Source: Flavobacteriaceae bacterium (GTDB lineage Bacteria; Bacteroidota; Bacteroidia; Flavobacteriales; Flavobacteriaceae). From it: DNA of 64,000 nt. Shown here in pieces: positions 45,211 to 54,294 of this stretch. A program made the translations under genes and the position numbers. Each line of letters begins with the position of its first letter. The stretch's first letter is position 1. The stretch lies in contig JAGKWW010000005.1 of NCBI GenBank assembly GCA_021151665.1, positions 1-64,000 of the forward strand, given 5' to 3'. The notes beneath the pieces were generated by a model, which was not told the origin of the DNA, made no database searches, and saw only the letters and a program-made list of their open reading frames with translations.

Positions 45211-48200
45211 ATGAAAAAAATTACATTGCGTAACCATGATAGTATTGCCGGATGGCTGCTTTTTGTTGTAGCATTCACGGTATACACCCTGACAGCTGAG
45301 CCCGGGCTTAGCTACTGGGACTGTGGCGAATATATCTCAACCGCTGCCAAGCTGCAAATAGGCCACCCGCCGGGAGCCCCGCTCTTTCAGATGGCCGGAG
45401 CCGCATTTGCTGCATTCGCGCCAAGTCCTCAAAGTGTCGCCTTCGCCGTCAACATGGTGTCAGTGATCTCATCTTCGCTTACTATCATGTTTATGTTCTG
45501 GACCCTGGTAATGCTCCTGAGGACTATATCCGGGCAGATTACCGCATCAGCCATCATCAGAATTTCATCGTTCACTGCCAGCCTTGCCTTCCTTTTTTCA
45601 GACAGCTTCTGGTTCAATGCTACAGAAGCCGAGGTGTATGCGATGGCGTCCTTCTTTATTTCGGTAATGCTATGGGCTGCGCTTAAATGGCAGCAGGAAA
45701 ATGACAACCCGCGACGGAACCGCTGGCTGCTGCTTATCGCGCTGATGACAGGCCTGTCCTTCGGCGTGCATTTTATGGCATTGCTTACCATTCCCGCCAT
45801 CGGGCTCATTTACTATTTCAATAACCGGGAAAAAGTTTCTGTAAAAAGCTTTTTGCTGGCGAATGTCTCGGTAACCGCGCTGCTGTTAGCCATATTCCTT
45901 ATATTACCACCACTACTGCTAAAGTTCTTCGCTAAAACCGAGATTTTCTCTGTCAATACCCTGGGCTTACCGTTTAATTCAGGAACTGTTATTGCAGGTT
46001 TACTTCTTGTGGGAGCCATCAGTTATGCCCTTATCTTCACCCTAAAACGAAATATGCCATTGGCGAACACCGCAATACTTTGCCTCACCCTTATTATTAC
46101 TGGCTTCAGCTCCTGGATGCTTTTGCCGGTACGCGCGGCTTCGCACATTACAGTAAATGAAGGAAATCCCGACGATGCCGCCGACCTGCTCGCGTATTAC
46201 AATCGCGAACAATACCCCGAACAAAAACTGCTTTACGGCCCGCTTTATACCTCTGCTTATGCGGGGCTTGATGCCGAAAATCCTTACACCGACAGTAAGC
46301 CTGACTATGAGCGCAATTATGCTACCGGGCGGTATGAGATAATCAACGACTACAAAAATGCCCGCCAAAACCCCGACAGCCGGCAAAGCGGATTGCTGCC
46401 CCGGATGCACAGTGAAAAGCATGCGCCCAACTATATGGCCTATACAGACCCTCCTAAGTTTACCATTAACCCTGCATACGATTTTGCCGCCGAGCTGCCA
46501 CGGTATGGCATCGACCCTAAAACCATTTCGCAGGAACAGGCAGAAGCCGCTGCCGGACAGTTGCGGGCAGAGCTTGAAAAGATCATTGGGGATTTCAGGG
46601 CGTCTTATGCGAAAGGGGAAGTGGACAATTACGGCTATGACCGTTTCCTGAAAAGCTACGGGCGCTACCTGGTTATCGAAAAGCCAACCTTTGCGCAGAA
46701 CATGTCTTTTATGGCCAACTACCAGTTCGGATACATGTACTGGCGCTACCTGATGTGGAATTTCGCCGGAAGGCAAAGCGACATACAGGGCAAAGGCGAC
46801 CTGATAAATGGCAACTGGATAAGTGGCATCAATGCGATTGACAGTGCGCGGTTGGGTTCGCAAAGCACCCTTACAACAGATATGCTCTCTAACAAGGGGC
46901 GTAATATGTATTATATGATCCCATTCCTTTTCGGGTTGCTCGGAATGTTTGTTCACGCACGCCGCGACTGGAAAAGTTGTTATGCACTGCTCACGCTGTT
47001 CCTGTTTACGGGTATCGCTTTAAAAGTATTCTTAAACGAAAGCCCGTTTGAGGTGCGCGAGCGCGACTACGCATTGGTTGGCTCGTTCTATGTTTTTGCA
47101 CTCTGGATCGGCTTCGGACTATATGCTGCGCTCAATGCAGTAGCAAACTTACGTTTCGGCAGGGTCGCGCTCCCAGCGTCTGCCCTGGCCTGCCTGGCAG
47201 CAATACCGCTCCTTATGGCTACCCAAAACTGGGACGACCATGACCGTTCAGGACGCTACACTGCCGTTGCGAAAGCCAAAGCCTTCCTCGATTCCTGCGA
47301 GCCAAACGCCATACTGTTTACCCAGGCCGATAACGATACCTTCCCGCTGTGGTATGTCCAGGAGATTGAAAATTACCGTACCGATGTTCGCGTAGTGTGC
47401 AGCACCTACCTTACGGCCGACTGGTACATTGACCAGATGAAAAGGCAGGCCTATGACTCGATGCCGTTGCCTATTTCTTTTAAACGTTACGACTATAAAG
47501 GCGACCACCATGACTATGTGCTGTACAATCCCGCTACCGATGCCCGCATAGGTGTAGATGAGTTTCTCAGCTTTGTTAAATCTGACGATGAGCGCGCAAA
47601 GATAACTATGGAAAATGGCCATAGCGTAAATTACTATCCCACCTCCAAATTGCGCCTTCCGGTAGACCGTGATACCATCATCCGGACCGAAACGGTAGCA
47701 AAAGCACAACATAAGGATCTTGTACCCTACATCGACATAGACCTGCCGGACAATGCCATCTACAAGAACAACCTGATCATGCTGGACATCATCGCCAACA
47801 ATAAATGGAAACGCCCGATATATTTTGCAGGGGGCAGTACAGAAAATGAAGATTACCTCTGGATGAAAGATTACCTGCGGCTGGACGGAATGGTGTACCG
47901 ACTGGTTCCGGTAAAGACAACAATGTCTGAAGATGCCAGCCCGCTTGACATTGGCTACATTGACAGCGGTAAAATGCTGGACACCGTAAAAAAATGGCAG
48001 TGGGGCAACAGTGGGAACCCGCACGTGTATATCGATCCGGAAACACGCCACACCGGTGTTCTCTTCCGCCACAATATGGCACGCCTCTCGGATACGCTTA
48101 TTGCCGAAGGAAAAACAAAACAAGCGGCAGAGGTTATCGGTATTGCCATGAAAAATATGCCTGTAGATACCTATGGATTGTATTTTACGCTCGAACCCTT

Positions 48201-48477
48201 TTCAGATGGGTATTATAAAGTGAACAACAAAAAAGCAGCCCGCAACCTCGCGGCTAAGATCATCCGGAAATACAGGGAGCAGCTGGCCTATTACCATTCG
48301 CTGGACACGGGCCTTCAAAAATCGTATGCTACAGAGATCATGACCAATATTGAGCGCTACCGCAATATTTTGCTCATTATTAAAGAAAACCGCGACCTCG
48401 CCTATTACCAGCAGCAGAAAAACGATTTCAACCGGCACAATAAGATGTTCGGTTCGTTAGGGTTGCCCAACGAATAA
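45211..48477 (+). CDS. DUF2723 family membrane protein, first of a tandem pair
   Basis: A 1088-residue protein with about a dozen transmembrane helices in the first half and a long soluble C-terminal part ending in helical TPR-like repeats. The N-terminal luminal loop carries the conserved SYWDCGEYISTAAKL and GHPPGAPLFQM motifs. DUF2723 proteins resemble GT-C fold, lipid-sugar-dependent protein O-mannosyltransferases, and the Asp/Glu in DCGE is the expected catalytic position. A glycosyltransferase role is family inference, not shown here. Its paralogue lies 98 nt downstream on the same strand. Confidence 0.92.
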   Translation: MKKITLRNHDSIAGWLLFVVAFTVYTLTAEPGLSYWDCGEYISTAAKLQIGHPPGAPLFQMAGAAFAAFAPSPQSVAFAVNMVSVISSSLTIMFMFWTLVMLLRTISGQITASAIIRISSFTASLAFLFSDSFWFNATEAEVYAMASFFISVMLWAALKWQQENDNPRRNRWLLLIALMTGLSFGVHFMALLTIPAIGLIYYFNNREKVSVKSFLLANVSVTALLLAIFLILPPLLLKFFAKTEIFSVNTLGLPFNSGTVIAGLLLVGAISYALIFTLKRNMPLANTAILCLTLIITGFSSWMLLPVRAASHITVNEGNPDDAADLLAYYNREQYPEQKLLYGPLYTSAYAGLDAENPYTDSKPDYERNYATGRYEIINDYKNARQNPDSRQSGLLPRMHSEKHAPNYMAYTDPPKFTINPAYDFAAELPRYGIDPKTISQEQAEAAAGQLRAELEKIIGDFRASYAKGEVDNYGYDRFLKSYGRYLVIEKPTFAQNMSFMANYQFGYMYWRYLMWNFAGRQSDIQGKGDLINGNWISGINAIDSARLGSQSTLTTDMLSNKGRNMYYMIPFLFGLLGMFVHARRDWKSCYALLTLFLFTGIALKVFLNESPFEVRERDYALVGSFYVFALWIGFGLYAALNAVANLRFGRVALPASALACLAAIPLLMATQNWDDHDRSGRYTAVAKAKAFLDSCEPNAILFTQADNDTFPLWYVQEIENYRTDVRVVCSTYLTADWYIDQMKRQAYDSMPLPISFKRYDYKGDHHDYVLYNPATDARIGVDEFLSFVKSDDERAKITMENGHSVNYYPTSKLRLPVDRDTIIRTETVAKAQHKDLVPYIDIDLPDNAIYKNNLIMLDIIANNKWKRPIYFAGGSTENEDYLWMKDYLRLDGMVYRLVPVKTTMSEDASPLDIGYIDSGKMLDTVKKWQWGNSGNPHVYIDPETRHTGVLFRHNMARLSDTLIAEGKTKQAAEVIGIAMKNMPVDTYGLYFTLEPFSDGYYKVNNKKAARNLAAKIIRKYREQLAYYHSLDTGLQKSYATEIMTNIERYRNILLIIKENRDLAYYQQQKNDFNRHNKMFGSLGLPNE

Positions 48478-48575
48478 GCGTCGTATGCATAAGGGTATAA
48501 AAAAGCGAATACCGCCTTATCCTTTGCTAAAAAAATAGTTTCTTTGCACATTACTAACCCGTACATGTACATTTC

Positions 48576-51500
48576 ATGGTAACATTCAATATCAAAAAAT
48601 GGGACACCATAACCGGATGGGCCGTTTTTGCGATTGCACTTATAGTTTATACCCTTACGGTGGAGCCCACCATGAGCTTTTGGGATTGCGGTGAATATAT
48701 CGCGACCGCTGCCAAGCTTGAAGTAGGCCACCCGCCGGGAGCCCCGCTTTTCCAGATGGTGGGTGCGGTGTTTGCTATGTTTGCCCCGGCAGCCGATAAA
48801 GTGGCCCTGATGGTGAATATGGTTTCAGTATTTTCGAGCGCGTTTACCATTCTTTTCATGTATTGGTCGCTTACTATCCTGCTCAGGAACATTGTGAGCC
48901 GCTTTTCTGAACTGAATAACAATAATATCATCGCCATATTGGGTGGTTCGGCGGTAGCTTCATTAGCCTATACTTTCAGCGACAGCTTTTGGTTCAGCGC
49001 TGTAGAAGCCGAAGTATATGCTATGGCCTCCTTGCTTATCGCGATATTGCTTTGGTGCGGCCTACGTTGGGAACAGGATATGGACACCCCGCGCGGCAAC
49101 CGCTGGCTGCTTATCATATCGCTTATTACCGGGTTATCTTTCGGGGTACACTTTATGGCAATACTTGCTTTGCCATCAATAGGCTTCATTTACTACTTTA
49201 AAAATTACAAGACGGTAACGCTTAAGAATTTTATAATTGCCAACGTTGTAATCGTCGCGATCCTCCTTTTTATCTTCAAATTCCTGTTGCCTTATACAAT
49301 GGCGCTTTTCGGAAAGACGGAGATCTTTATGGTAAACTCGCTCGGCATGCCTTTCAACTCGGGCACGATATTCATGGCACTGCTTATCATTGCGTTCTTC
49401 TATTTCGGCCTTAAATATACCCGCGCTAAAAACCTGCCGTTCTACAACACACTTTTGCTTTGCGTATTGTTTATATTGATCGGTTTCTCTACCTGGTTGA
49501 TGTTGCCTATTCGTGCTAACGCCAATGTGGTGATCAATGAAAACCGACCGTCTGACGCGGCCGAGGTTCTCGCTTATTACAACCGGGAGCAGTATGGTGA
49601 GCAAAAGCTTTTCTATGGCCCGATGTTCTCCGACTCGTATGCGGGCCTCGACCCTGTAAATCCGTACGAGGATGAAAAGCCAAACTACCAACGCGACTAT
49701 AAGACCGGCACTTATGTGATTGTAAATAATTACAAAGACGCCAAACAAAATACCGATGATGCCCAGAAAGGCTTTATGCCACGTATGTGGAGTACAGAGC
49801 ACGCCGTAAACTATATGAGGTTTACACGCCCTCTTAATTTCCGCCTTGACCCATCCTATCCGTTTGAAAGGGAACTTGAAAAATACGGCCTCCCGGTAGA
49901 CCAGATGAGCGAAGAGGAACTGAACCAGGCCATCCTTCAGGTACGCGGAGAAATCGAGAATATGATCGCTCAATTCCGTACTTCTTACCAGCGTGGCGAT
50001 GCCGATATCGAAGAGTACGACAAATTCCTGAAGCGCTACGGGCAGTATCTAATCATAGAGCGCCCATCGTTTATGGATAACATGAAGTTCATGTTCGAGT
50101 ACCAGTTCAGCTATATGTATGGCCGCTACCTGATGTGGAATTTTGTGGGCCGCCAGAACGATATACAGGGACGTTATGATAATATGGACGGCAACTGGCT
50201 GAGCGGCATCAAGCCAATTGATACTGCGCACCTTGGCTCTCAGGACAACCTGCCTGAAGACCAAAAGAACAATAAAGGACGCAACACCTATTACTTCCTG
50301 CCATTTATACTGGCGGTAATCGGTATTGTTTTCCATATTAAAAAAGACCTGAAAAGTTTTTATGTGCTTCTTGCGTTGTTCCTGTTTACTGGGCTTGCGC
50401 TGAAGATCTATCTTAACGAAAGGCCATTTGAACCACGCGAGCGCGACTATGCATTAGTAGGCTCCTTCTATGTGTTTGCCATGTGGATAGGCTTCGGCGT
50501 ATATGCCATTTATGACGGGATAAAAAAATACCTGAAACCAAACATTGCCGCGCCTGCAGTTGTCGGGGTTACACTACTGGCTGCGCCGGTACTTATGGCA
50601 TCGCAAAACTGGGATGACCATGACCGATCCGGCCGCTACACCGCGGTTGCCATGGCAAAGGCGTATCTTTCCTCGTGCGATAAGAATGCGATACTGTTTA
50701 CTATTGGCGACAACGACACCTTCCCATTGTGGTATGCACAGGAGATTGAAGGCTTCCGTACCGATGTCAGAATTGTGTGTACGAGCCTCCTGATGACCGA
50801 CTGGTATGCCGACCAGATGAAAGCAAAGGCTTACGAAAGCGAACCAATGCCGATAACCTTTACGCATGACCAGTACAAGCAGGGAACGCGTGATTACCTT
50901 CTGTACGTTCCGGAACGCGAAGACAGGCTGGATATTAATACCTTCCTTGAATTCCTCAAGCAGGATTCGGAGCGCTTTACAAAAGAACTGAATAACGGCC
51001 ACCGCGTAAACTATTACCCTACTAATAAGATCAGGATCCCTGTCAACAAGCAAGCCGTACTGGCGTCCAACTCGGTGCCGGCTGCGCTGCGTGACTCTAT
51101 CGTTCCGTACATCGATGTGGATATTAAAGGCGATGCCCTTTACAAGAATCGTATGCTGATGCTGGATATGGTAGCTAACAATAACTGGAAGCGCCCGATC
51201 TATTTTACAGGCGGCAGCTTTGGCGACGACGATTATCTTTGGATGAAAGATTACCTTCAGCTGGAAGGAATGGTGTTTAAGCTGGTACCTGTAAAAACCC
51301 CGATACCGGAAGACGGAAGTCCGCTGGATATGGGCTTTATTGATGCCGATAAAATGTATGACCTCGTAATGAAATGGGATTGGGGCAACAGTGGAAGCGA
51401 TAAGATATACCACGACCCGGAAACCCGCAAAAATAGCATTACCTACCGCACCAACCTGGCGAGGCTTCTGGAAAAGCTGCTTCAGGAAGGCAAGACCGAA

Positions 51501-51857
51501 AAGGCGAAGAACATCATAGACCTTGCGATGAAACAGATGCCGGTTGACTACTTCGGCTATTACACCTTACTGGAACCTTATGCCAGCGGGTATTACAAAA
51601 CCGGGCAACAGGAAAAGGCTAGGCAGCTTCTGGACAAGCTAATTAAAAAATACCAGGAGAATCTTGATTACTACAAAGGCATGAGCCTGAGCGAGCAGGA
51701 TGACATCCATATCGATATTATTACCGCGATAGAGCGTTATAGAAGCCTACTGTTGGTGATGAAAGATAATGAGGATAATGCCCAGTATGAAAAGTCACGC
51801 GGAACCTTCAACCGTTACAACAAGATGTTCCCGAGGTATAAGCGGGACAATGAATAA
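48576..51857 (+). CDS. DUF2723 family membrane protein, second of a tandem pair
   Basis: A 1093-residue paralogue of the preceding protein, alignable along its whole length (SFWDCGEYIATAAKLEVG at the same position, then GHPPGAPLFQM, RERDYALVGSFYVFA, QNWDDHDRSGRYTAVA and a C-terminal helical region). The sequences are related but well diverged, so the duplication is old. Same predicted GT-C type function. The gene ends 16 nt before a strong hairpin; its stop overlaps an ATG (ATGAATAA) in the frame of the deacetylase that follows. Confidence 0.92.
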   Translation: MVTFNIKKWDTITGWAVFAIALIVYTLTVEPTMSFWDCGEYIATAAKLEVGHPPGAPLFQMVGAVFAMFAPAADKVALMVNMVSVFSSAFTILFMYWSLTILLRNIVSRFSELNNNNIIAILGGSAVASLAYTFSDSFWFSAVEAEVYAMASLLIAILLWCGLRWEQDMDTPRGNRWLLIISLITGLSFGVHFMAILALPSIGFIYYFKNYKTVTLKNFIIANVVIVAILLFIFKFLLPYTMALFGKTEIFMVNSLGMPFNSGTIFMALLIIAFFYFGLKYTRAKNLPFYNTLLLCVLFILIGFSTWLMLPIRANANVVINENRPSDAAEVLAYYNREQYGEQKLFYGPMFSDSYAGLDPVNPYEDEKPNYQRDYKTGTYVIVNNYKDAKQNTDDAQKGFMPRMWSTEHAVNYMRFTRPLNFRLDPSYPFERELEKYGLPVDQMSEEELNQAILQVRGEIENMIAQFRTSYQRGDADIEEYDKFLKRYGQYLIIERPSFMDNMKFMFEYQFSYMYGRYLMWNFVGRQNDIQGRYDNMDGNWLSGIKPIDTAHLGSQDNLPEDQKNNKGRNTYYFLPFILAVIGIVFHIKKDLKSFYVLLALFLFTGLALKIYLNERPFEPRERDYALVGSFYVFAMWIGFGVYAIYDGIKKYLKPNIAAPAVVGVTLLAAPVLMASQNWDDHDRSGRYTAVAMAKAYLSSCDKNAILFTIGDNDTFPLWYAQEIEGFRTDVRIVCTSLLMTDWYADQMKAKAYESEPMPITFTHDQYKQGTRDYLLYVPEREDRLDINTFLEFLKQDSERFTKELNNGHRVNYYPTNKIRIPVNKQAVLASNSVPAALRDSIVPYIDVDIKGDALYKNRMLMLDMVANNNWKRPIYFTGGSFGDDDYLWMKDYLQLEGMVFKLVPVKTPIPEDGSPLDMGFIDADKMYDLVMKWDWGNSGSDKIYHDPETRKNSITYRTNLARLLEKLLQEGKTEKAKNIIDLAMKQMPVDYFGYYTLLEPYASGYYKTGQQEKARQLLDKLIKKYQENLDYYKGMSLSEQDDIHIDIITAIERYRSLLLVMKDNEDNAQYEKSRGTFNRYNKMFPRYKRDNE

Positions 51858-51873
51858 AACTTTTAATACCTTT

Positions 51874-51906
51874 AATGCAGCGCCCCAAAGCGCTGCATTT
51901 TTTTTT
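51874..51906 (+). terminator. Terminator abutting the deacetylase start codon
   Basis: Stem AATGCAGCGC / GCGCTGCATT with loop CCCAAA, then nine T; the next base begins the ATG of the deacetylase. It lies 16 nt after the second DUF2723 stop. Confidence 0.8.
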
Positions 51907-52551
51907 ATGAAGTGGTACTGGGTAAAAACATCGGCGCTGGTGCGCAGTCTTTTTCGCGGGTTTGTGTGGGAAGTGCCGACTCGCGACAAAGTAGTTTACC
52001 TCACATTTGACGACGGGCCCACGCCCGATATTACGCAGTGGGTGCTTAAACAACTTGAGCTTTATGAAGCCAGGGCGACATTTTTTGTTATCGGGAATAA
52101 TGTTGCCCGCCATCCCGAAATTTTCAACCAGGTTATCGCGGCAGGCCACTCCATCGGCAATCACACTCACAACCATGTAAACGGATGGAAAACATCCCTT
52201 GAAGATTATATCGAAGATGCTATGGAAGCGGAGAGATCGATACGCACGCACTACCCTGCCTTTAGCCGAAAAAAGCTTTTTCGGCCCCCGTACGGAAAAA
52301 TCAGCAGGAAGCAAGCCGCCGCACTACGGGAAGATGGATACCAACTTATTATGTGGGATGTGCTGAGCGCTGATTTTGACACGGCGATAACTCCGCAGCA
52401 ATGCCTGGATAATGTACTGAAAAATTTGCGCAGTGGAAGTATTGTGATTTTTCACGACAGCGTAAAGGCGTTTCCTAACCTGGAATATACTTTACCACGC
52501 GTGCTTGAATTTTTAAAAAAGGAAGGATACCGCTGCGAAGCGATGTATTAG
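51907..52551 (+). CDS. Polysaccharide deacetylase (NodB domain)
   Basis: A 214-residue carbohydrate esterase family 4 protein that removes acetyl groups from a polysaccharide such as peptidoglycan. All five motifs are present: TFDDGPTP with the metal Asp, HSIGNHTHNH with the metal His pair, RPPYGK, WDVLSADFD, and IVIFHDS. The start at 51907 gives the usual flavobacterial N-terminus (MKWYWVKTSALVRSLF), with no cleavable signal. It directly follows a terminator T-tract. An in-frame ATG at 51850 overlapping the previous stop would read through the hairpin. The stop overlaps that of the convergent thioredoxin-like gene. Confidence 0.92.
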   Translation: MKWYWVKTSALVRSLFRGFVWEVPTRDKVVYLTFDDGPTPDITQWVLKQLELYEARATFFVIGNNVARHPEIFNQVIAAGHSIGNHTHNHVNGWKTSLEDYIEDAMEAERSIRTHYPAFSRKKLFRPPYGKISRKQAAALREDGYQLIMWDVLSADFDTAITPQQCLDNVLKNLRSGSIVIFHDSVKAFPNLEYTLPRVLEFLKKEGYRCEAMY

Positions 52552-52844
52552 AATTGCTCCTGTACCAAAGCGATAATGGTATTGGCATCCAGCTCGCCGC
52601 TTTGGCGCCATACCATCTGGCCGTCTTTATAGATCATGAGCGTTGGCAATCCCTTGATCCTTAATGCGTCGGCAAGTTCCTGGTTTTTGTCCACATCGAT
52701 TTTGATCACTTTGGCATGATCGCCCAGTGCAGCCGCAACATCACGGATAACCGGATGCATTGATACCGAGGGCTCGCTCCACTCTGTATAAAAATCGATC
52801 AGTACAGGTACCGGGGAGTTAATCAGTTCTCCGAATTTCGACAT
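52548..52844 (-). CDS. Thioredoxin-fold protein lacking the CxxC motif
   Basis: A 98-residue protein with the full thioredoxin fold order: PVLIDFYTEW, the active-site loop, KVIKIDVDKNQELADALRIKGLPTLMIYK with the cis-Pro, and the closing helix. The active site reads WSEPSVSM where thioredoxins have WCGPCKxM, so both cysteines are Ser and disulfide chemistry is not possible. It may act as a binding or chaperone-type protein. A TATATTTG promoter box lies upstream at 52897-52904. It overlaps the convergent deacetylase by 4 nt. Confidence 0.9.
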   Translation of the reverse strand: MSKFGELINSPVPVLIDFYTEWSEPSVSMHPVIRDVAAALGDHAKVIKIDVDKNQELADALRIKGLPTLMIYKDGQMVWRQSGELDANTIIALVQEQF

Positions 52845-52896
52845 ATTTTCGTAATTAAATTGGCTTTAAAAACTGTATTGTCCTATTAAATTTACA

Positions 52897-52904
52897 CAAA
52901 TATA
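52897..52904 (-). promoter_or_regulatory. Promoter -7 box of the thioredoxin-like gene
   Basis: TATATTTG on the minus strand matches TAnnTTTG, about 50 nt before the ATG and 15 nt after the stop of the metallophosphoesterase. No TTG at the -33 spacing. Confidence 0.5.
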
Positions 52905-52918
52905 GCGATTTTGCATTA

Positions 52919-54148
52919 TTACGCTATGTTGTTCCCTCTTTTTAATTCGATGACTGTAATTTCGGGCCAGATGCCCACCCTTCCCGGATAAGCGTGGAAG
53001 CCAAAACCGCGGTTTACATAGATGTAGCGGCCCATGTGCTCATACAATCCGGCCCACTGCTTGTAAACGTACTGCACGGGGCTCCATTTAAAAAATCCCG
53101 GGATCTCGATACCAAATTGCAACCCGTGGGTGTGCCCGCTTAGCGTGAGATGGTAATTCTTATTGCTATGCTTTACCTCTTTTTCCCAATGCGAAGGGTC
53201 GTGGCTCATCAGTATCTTAAACATTTCATTGGGTACGCCGGCACCGGCTTTGTTAAGGTCGCCCGCCTGTTTAAAGTTTACACCCCAGTTCTCTACGCCT
53301 ACCAACGCTATTTCACTTCCGTTGCGGTGAAGATTAATGTGTTCATTCAGCAACAGCTTAAATCCTATTTGCCTGTACAGGTCTTTAATAGCCCTGAAGT
53401 TATCGTCTTTATCTTTTTGCGAAGGCCAGGTTACATATTCACCATAGTCATGGTTGCCCAGGGAGGCAAACTTACCCATCTTCGGATTTTCGATCTTGTT
53501 GAATGTGTCTATCCACGGATGCATTTCGGTAGCGTGCGTGTTTACGATATCGCCTGTAAAAAGTATGATGTCGCTTTTCTGATCGTTGATCAGGCTTATA
53601 GCGTGCTCTATTTCATGGTGATTATCAAAACTCCCGCTATGTACATCGGATATCTGGGTAATCGTAAATCCGTCGAAACCTTCGGGGAGGTCGGGATAGT
53701 AAAGCGTCTGCTTGCGCACTTTAAAGTTGTACTTCCCCTTGGTCACTCCGTATAGCAATGACAGGAAAGGCACTGCCGCTGCACCCAGGGCAATCTGGCT
53801 AATGAATTTGCGCCTGTCATTTAAAAACGACTCATTGCTGTTGCCCAGGAATTCGCGCATCAGTCCGCCGAGAATACGGAAAATATCTTCGCAAAGCATA
53901 AATGCTGTAATAACGATTTTAGGAATATAAATAAGGAGCAGCAGGCCAAGGGTAAAAAGCGTCTGGCGGGTCTGCCCCACGCTACGGTCAAACTGGGTAA
54001 ACGAGTAAGCAATATAGACAATGGCGGCGAAGGAAAGAACCTGGTAGGCAATCAGCAGCCAGCGTAGTTTTGTAACCGCCCTGATGGCCTGGAACGTGTA
54101 AACTTCTACAACGATTACAAATATGAGGAGTAATATCCAACGGATCAT
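52919..54148 (-). CDS. Membrane-anchored calcineurin-like metallophosphoesterase
   Basis: A 409-residue protein with about four N-terminal transmembrane helices, then a Tat-like RRKF segment with hydrophobic stretch at about residues 117-145, then the phosphoesterase domain. Metal-binding motifs are in order: DVHSG, GDIVN, GNHDYGE, the SHDPSHW block and GHTHGLQFG. This is the YkuE/UshA-like group of unknown substrate, often lipid-linked phosphates. The start is 54148 because an ATG at 54166 lies inside a TACTTTG promoter-like box. It precedes the thioredoxin-like gene by 74 nt. Confidence 0.92.
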   Translation of the reverse strand: MIRWILLLIFVIVVEVYTFQAIRAVTKLRWLLIAYQVLSFAAIVYIAYSFTQFDRSVGQTRQTLFTLGLLLLIYIPKIVITAFMLCEDIFRILGGLMREFLGNSNESFLNDRRKFISQIALGAAAVPFLSLLYGVTKGKYNFKVRKQTLYYPDLPEGFDGFTITQISDVHSGSFDNHHEIEHAISLINDQKSDIILFTGDIVNTHATEMHPWIDTFNKIENPKMGKFASLGNHDYGEYVTWPSQKDKDDNFRAIKDLYRQIGFKLLLNEHINLHRNGSEIALVGVENWGVNFKQAGDLNKAGAGVPNEMFKILMSHDPSHWEKEVKHSNKNYHLTLSGHTHGLQFGIEIPGFFKWSPVQYVYKQWAGLYEHMGRYIYVNRGFGFHAYPGRVGIWPEITVIELKRGNNIA

Positions 54149-54163
54149 GAAATTATGTTTTTG

Positions 54164-54170
54164 CAAAGTA
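54164..54170 (-). promoter_or_regulatory. Promoter -7 box of the metallophosphoesterase gene
   Basis: TACTTTG on the minus strand, one base shorter than TAnnTTTG, about 15 nt before the chosen ATG. Confidence 0.35.
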
Positions 54171-54294
54171 ACGAAAAACCTTACCTCAAAAATTTCCGAT
54201 AAGTCAAAATTAACGCGTATAGCATTCAGGCTATAAAACCTTCTTCCGTTTGTGGCGGCGTTTGTGTATTTTTACGGCAAATCCCATTTATAAG

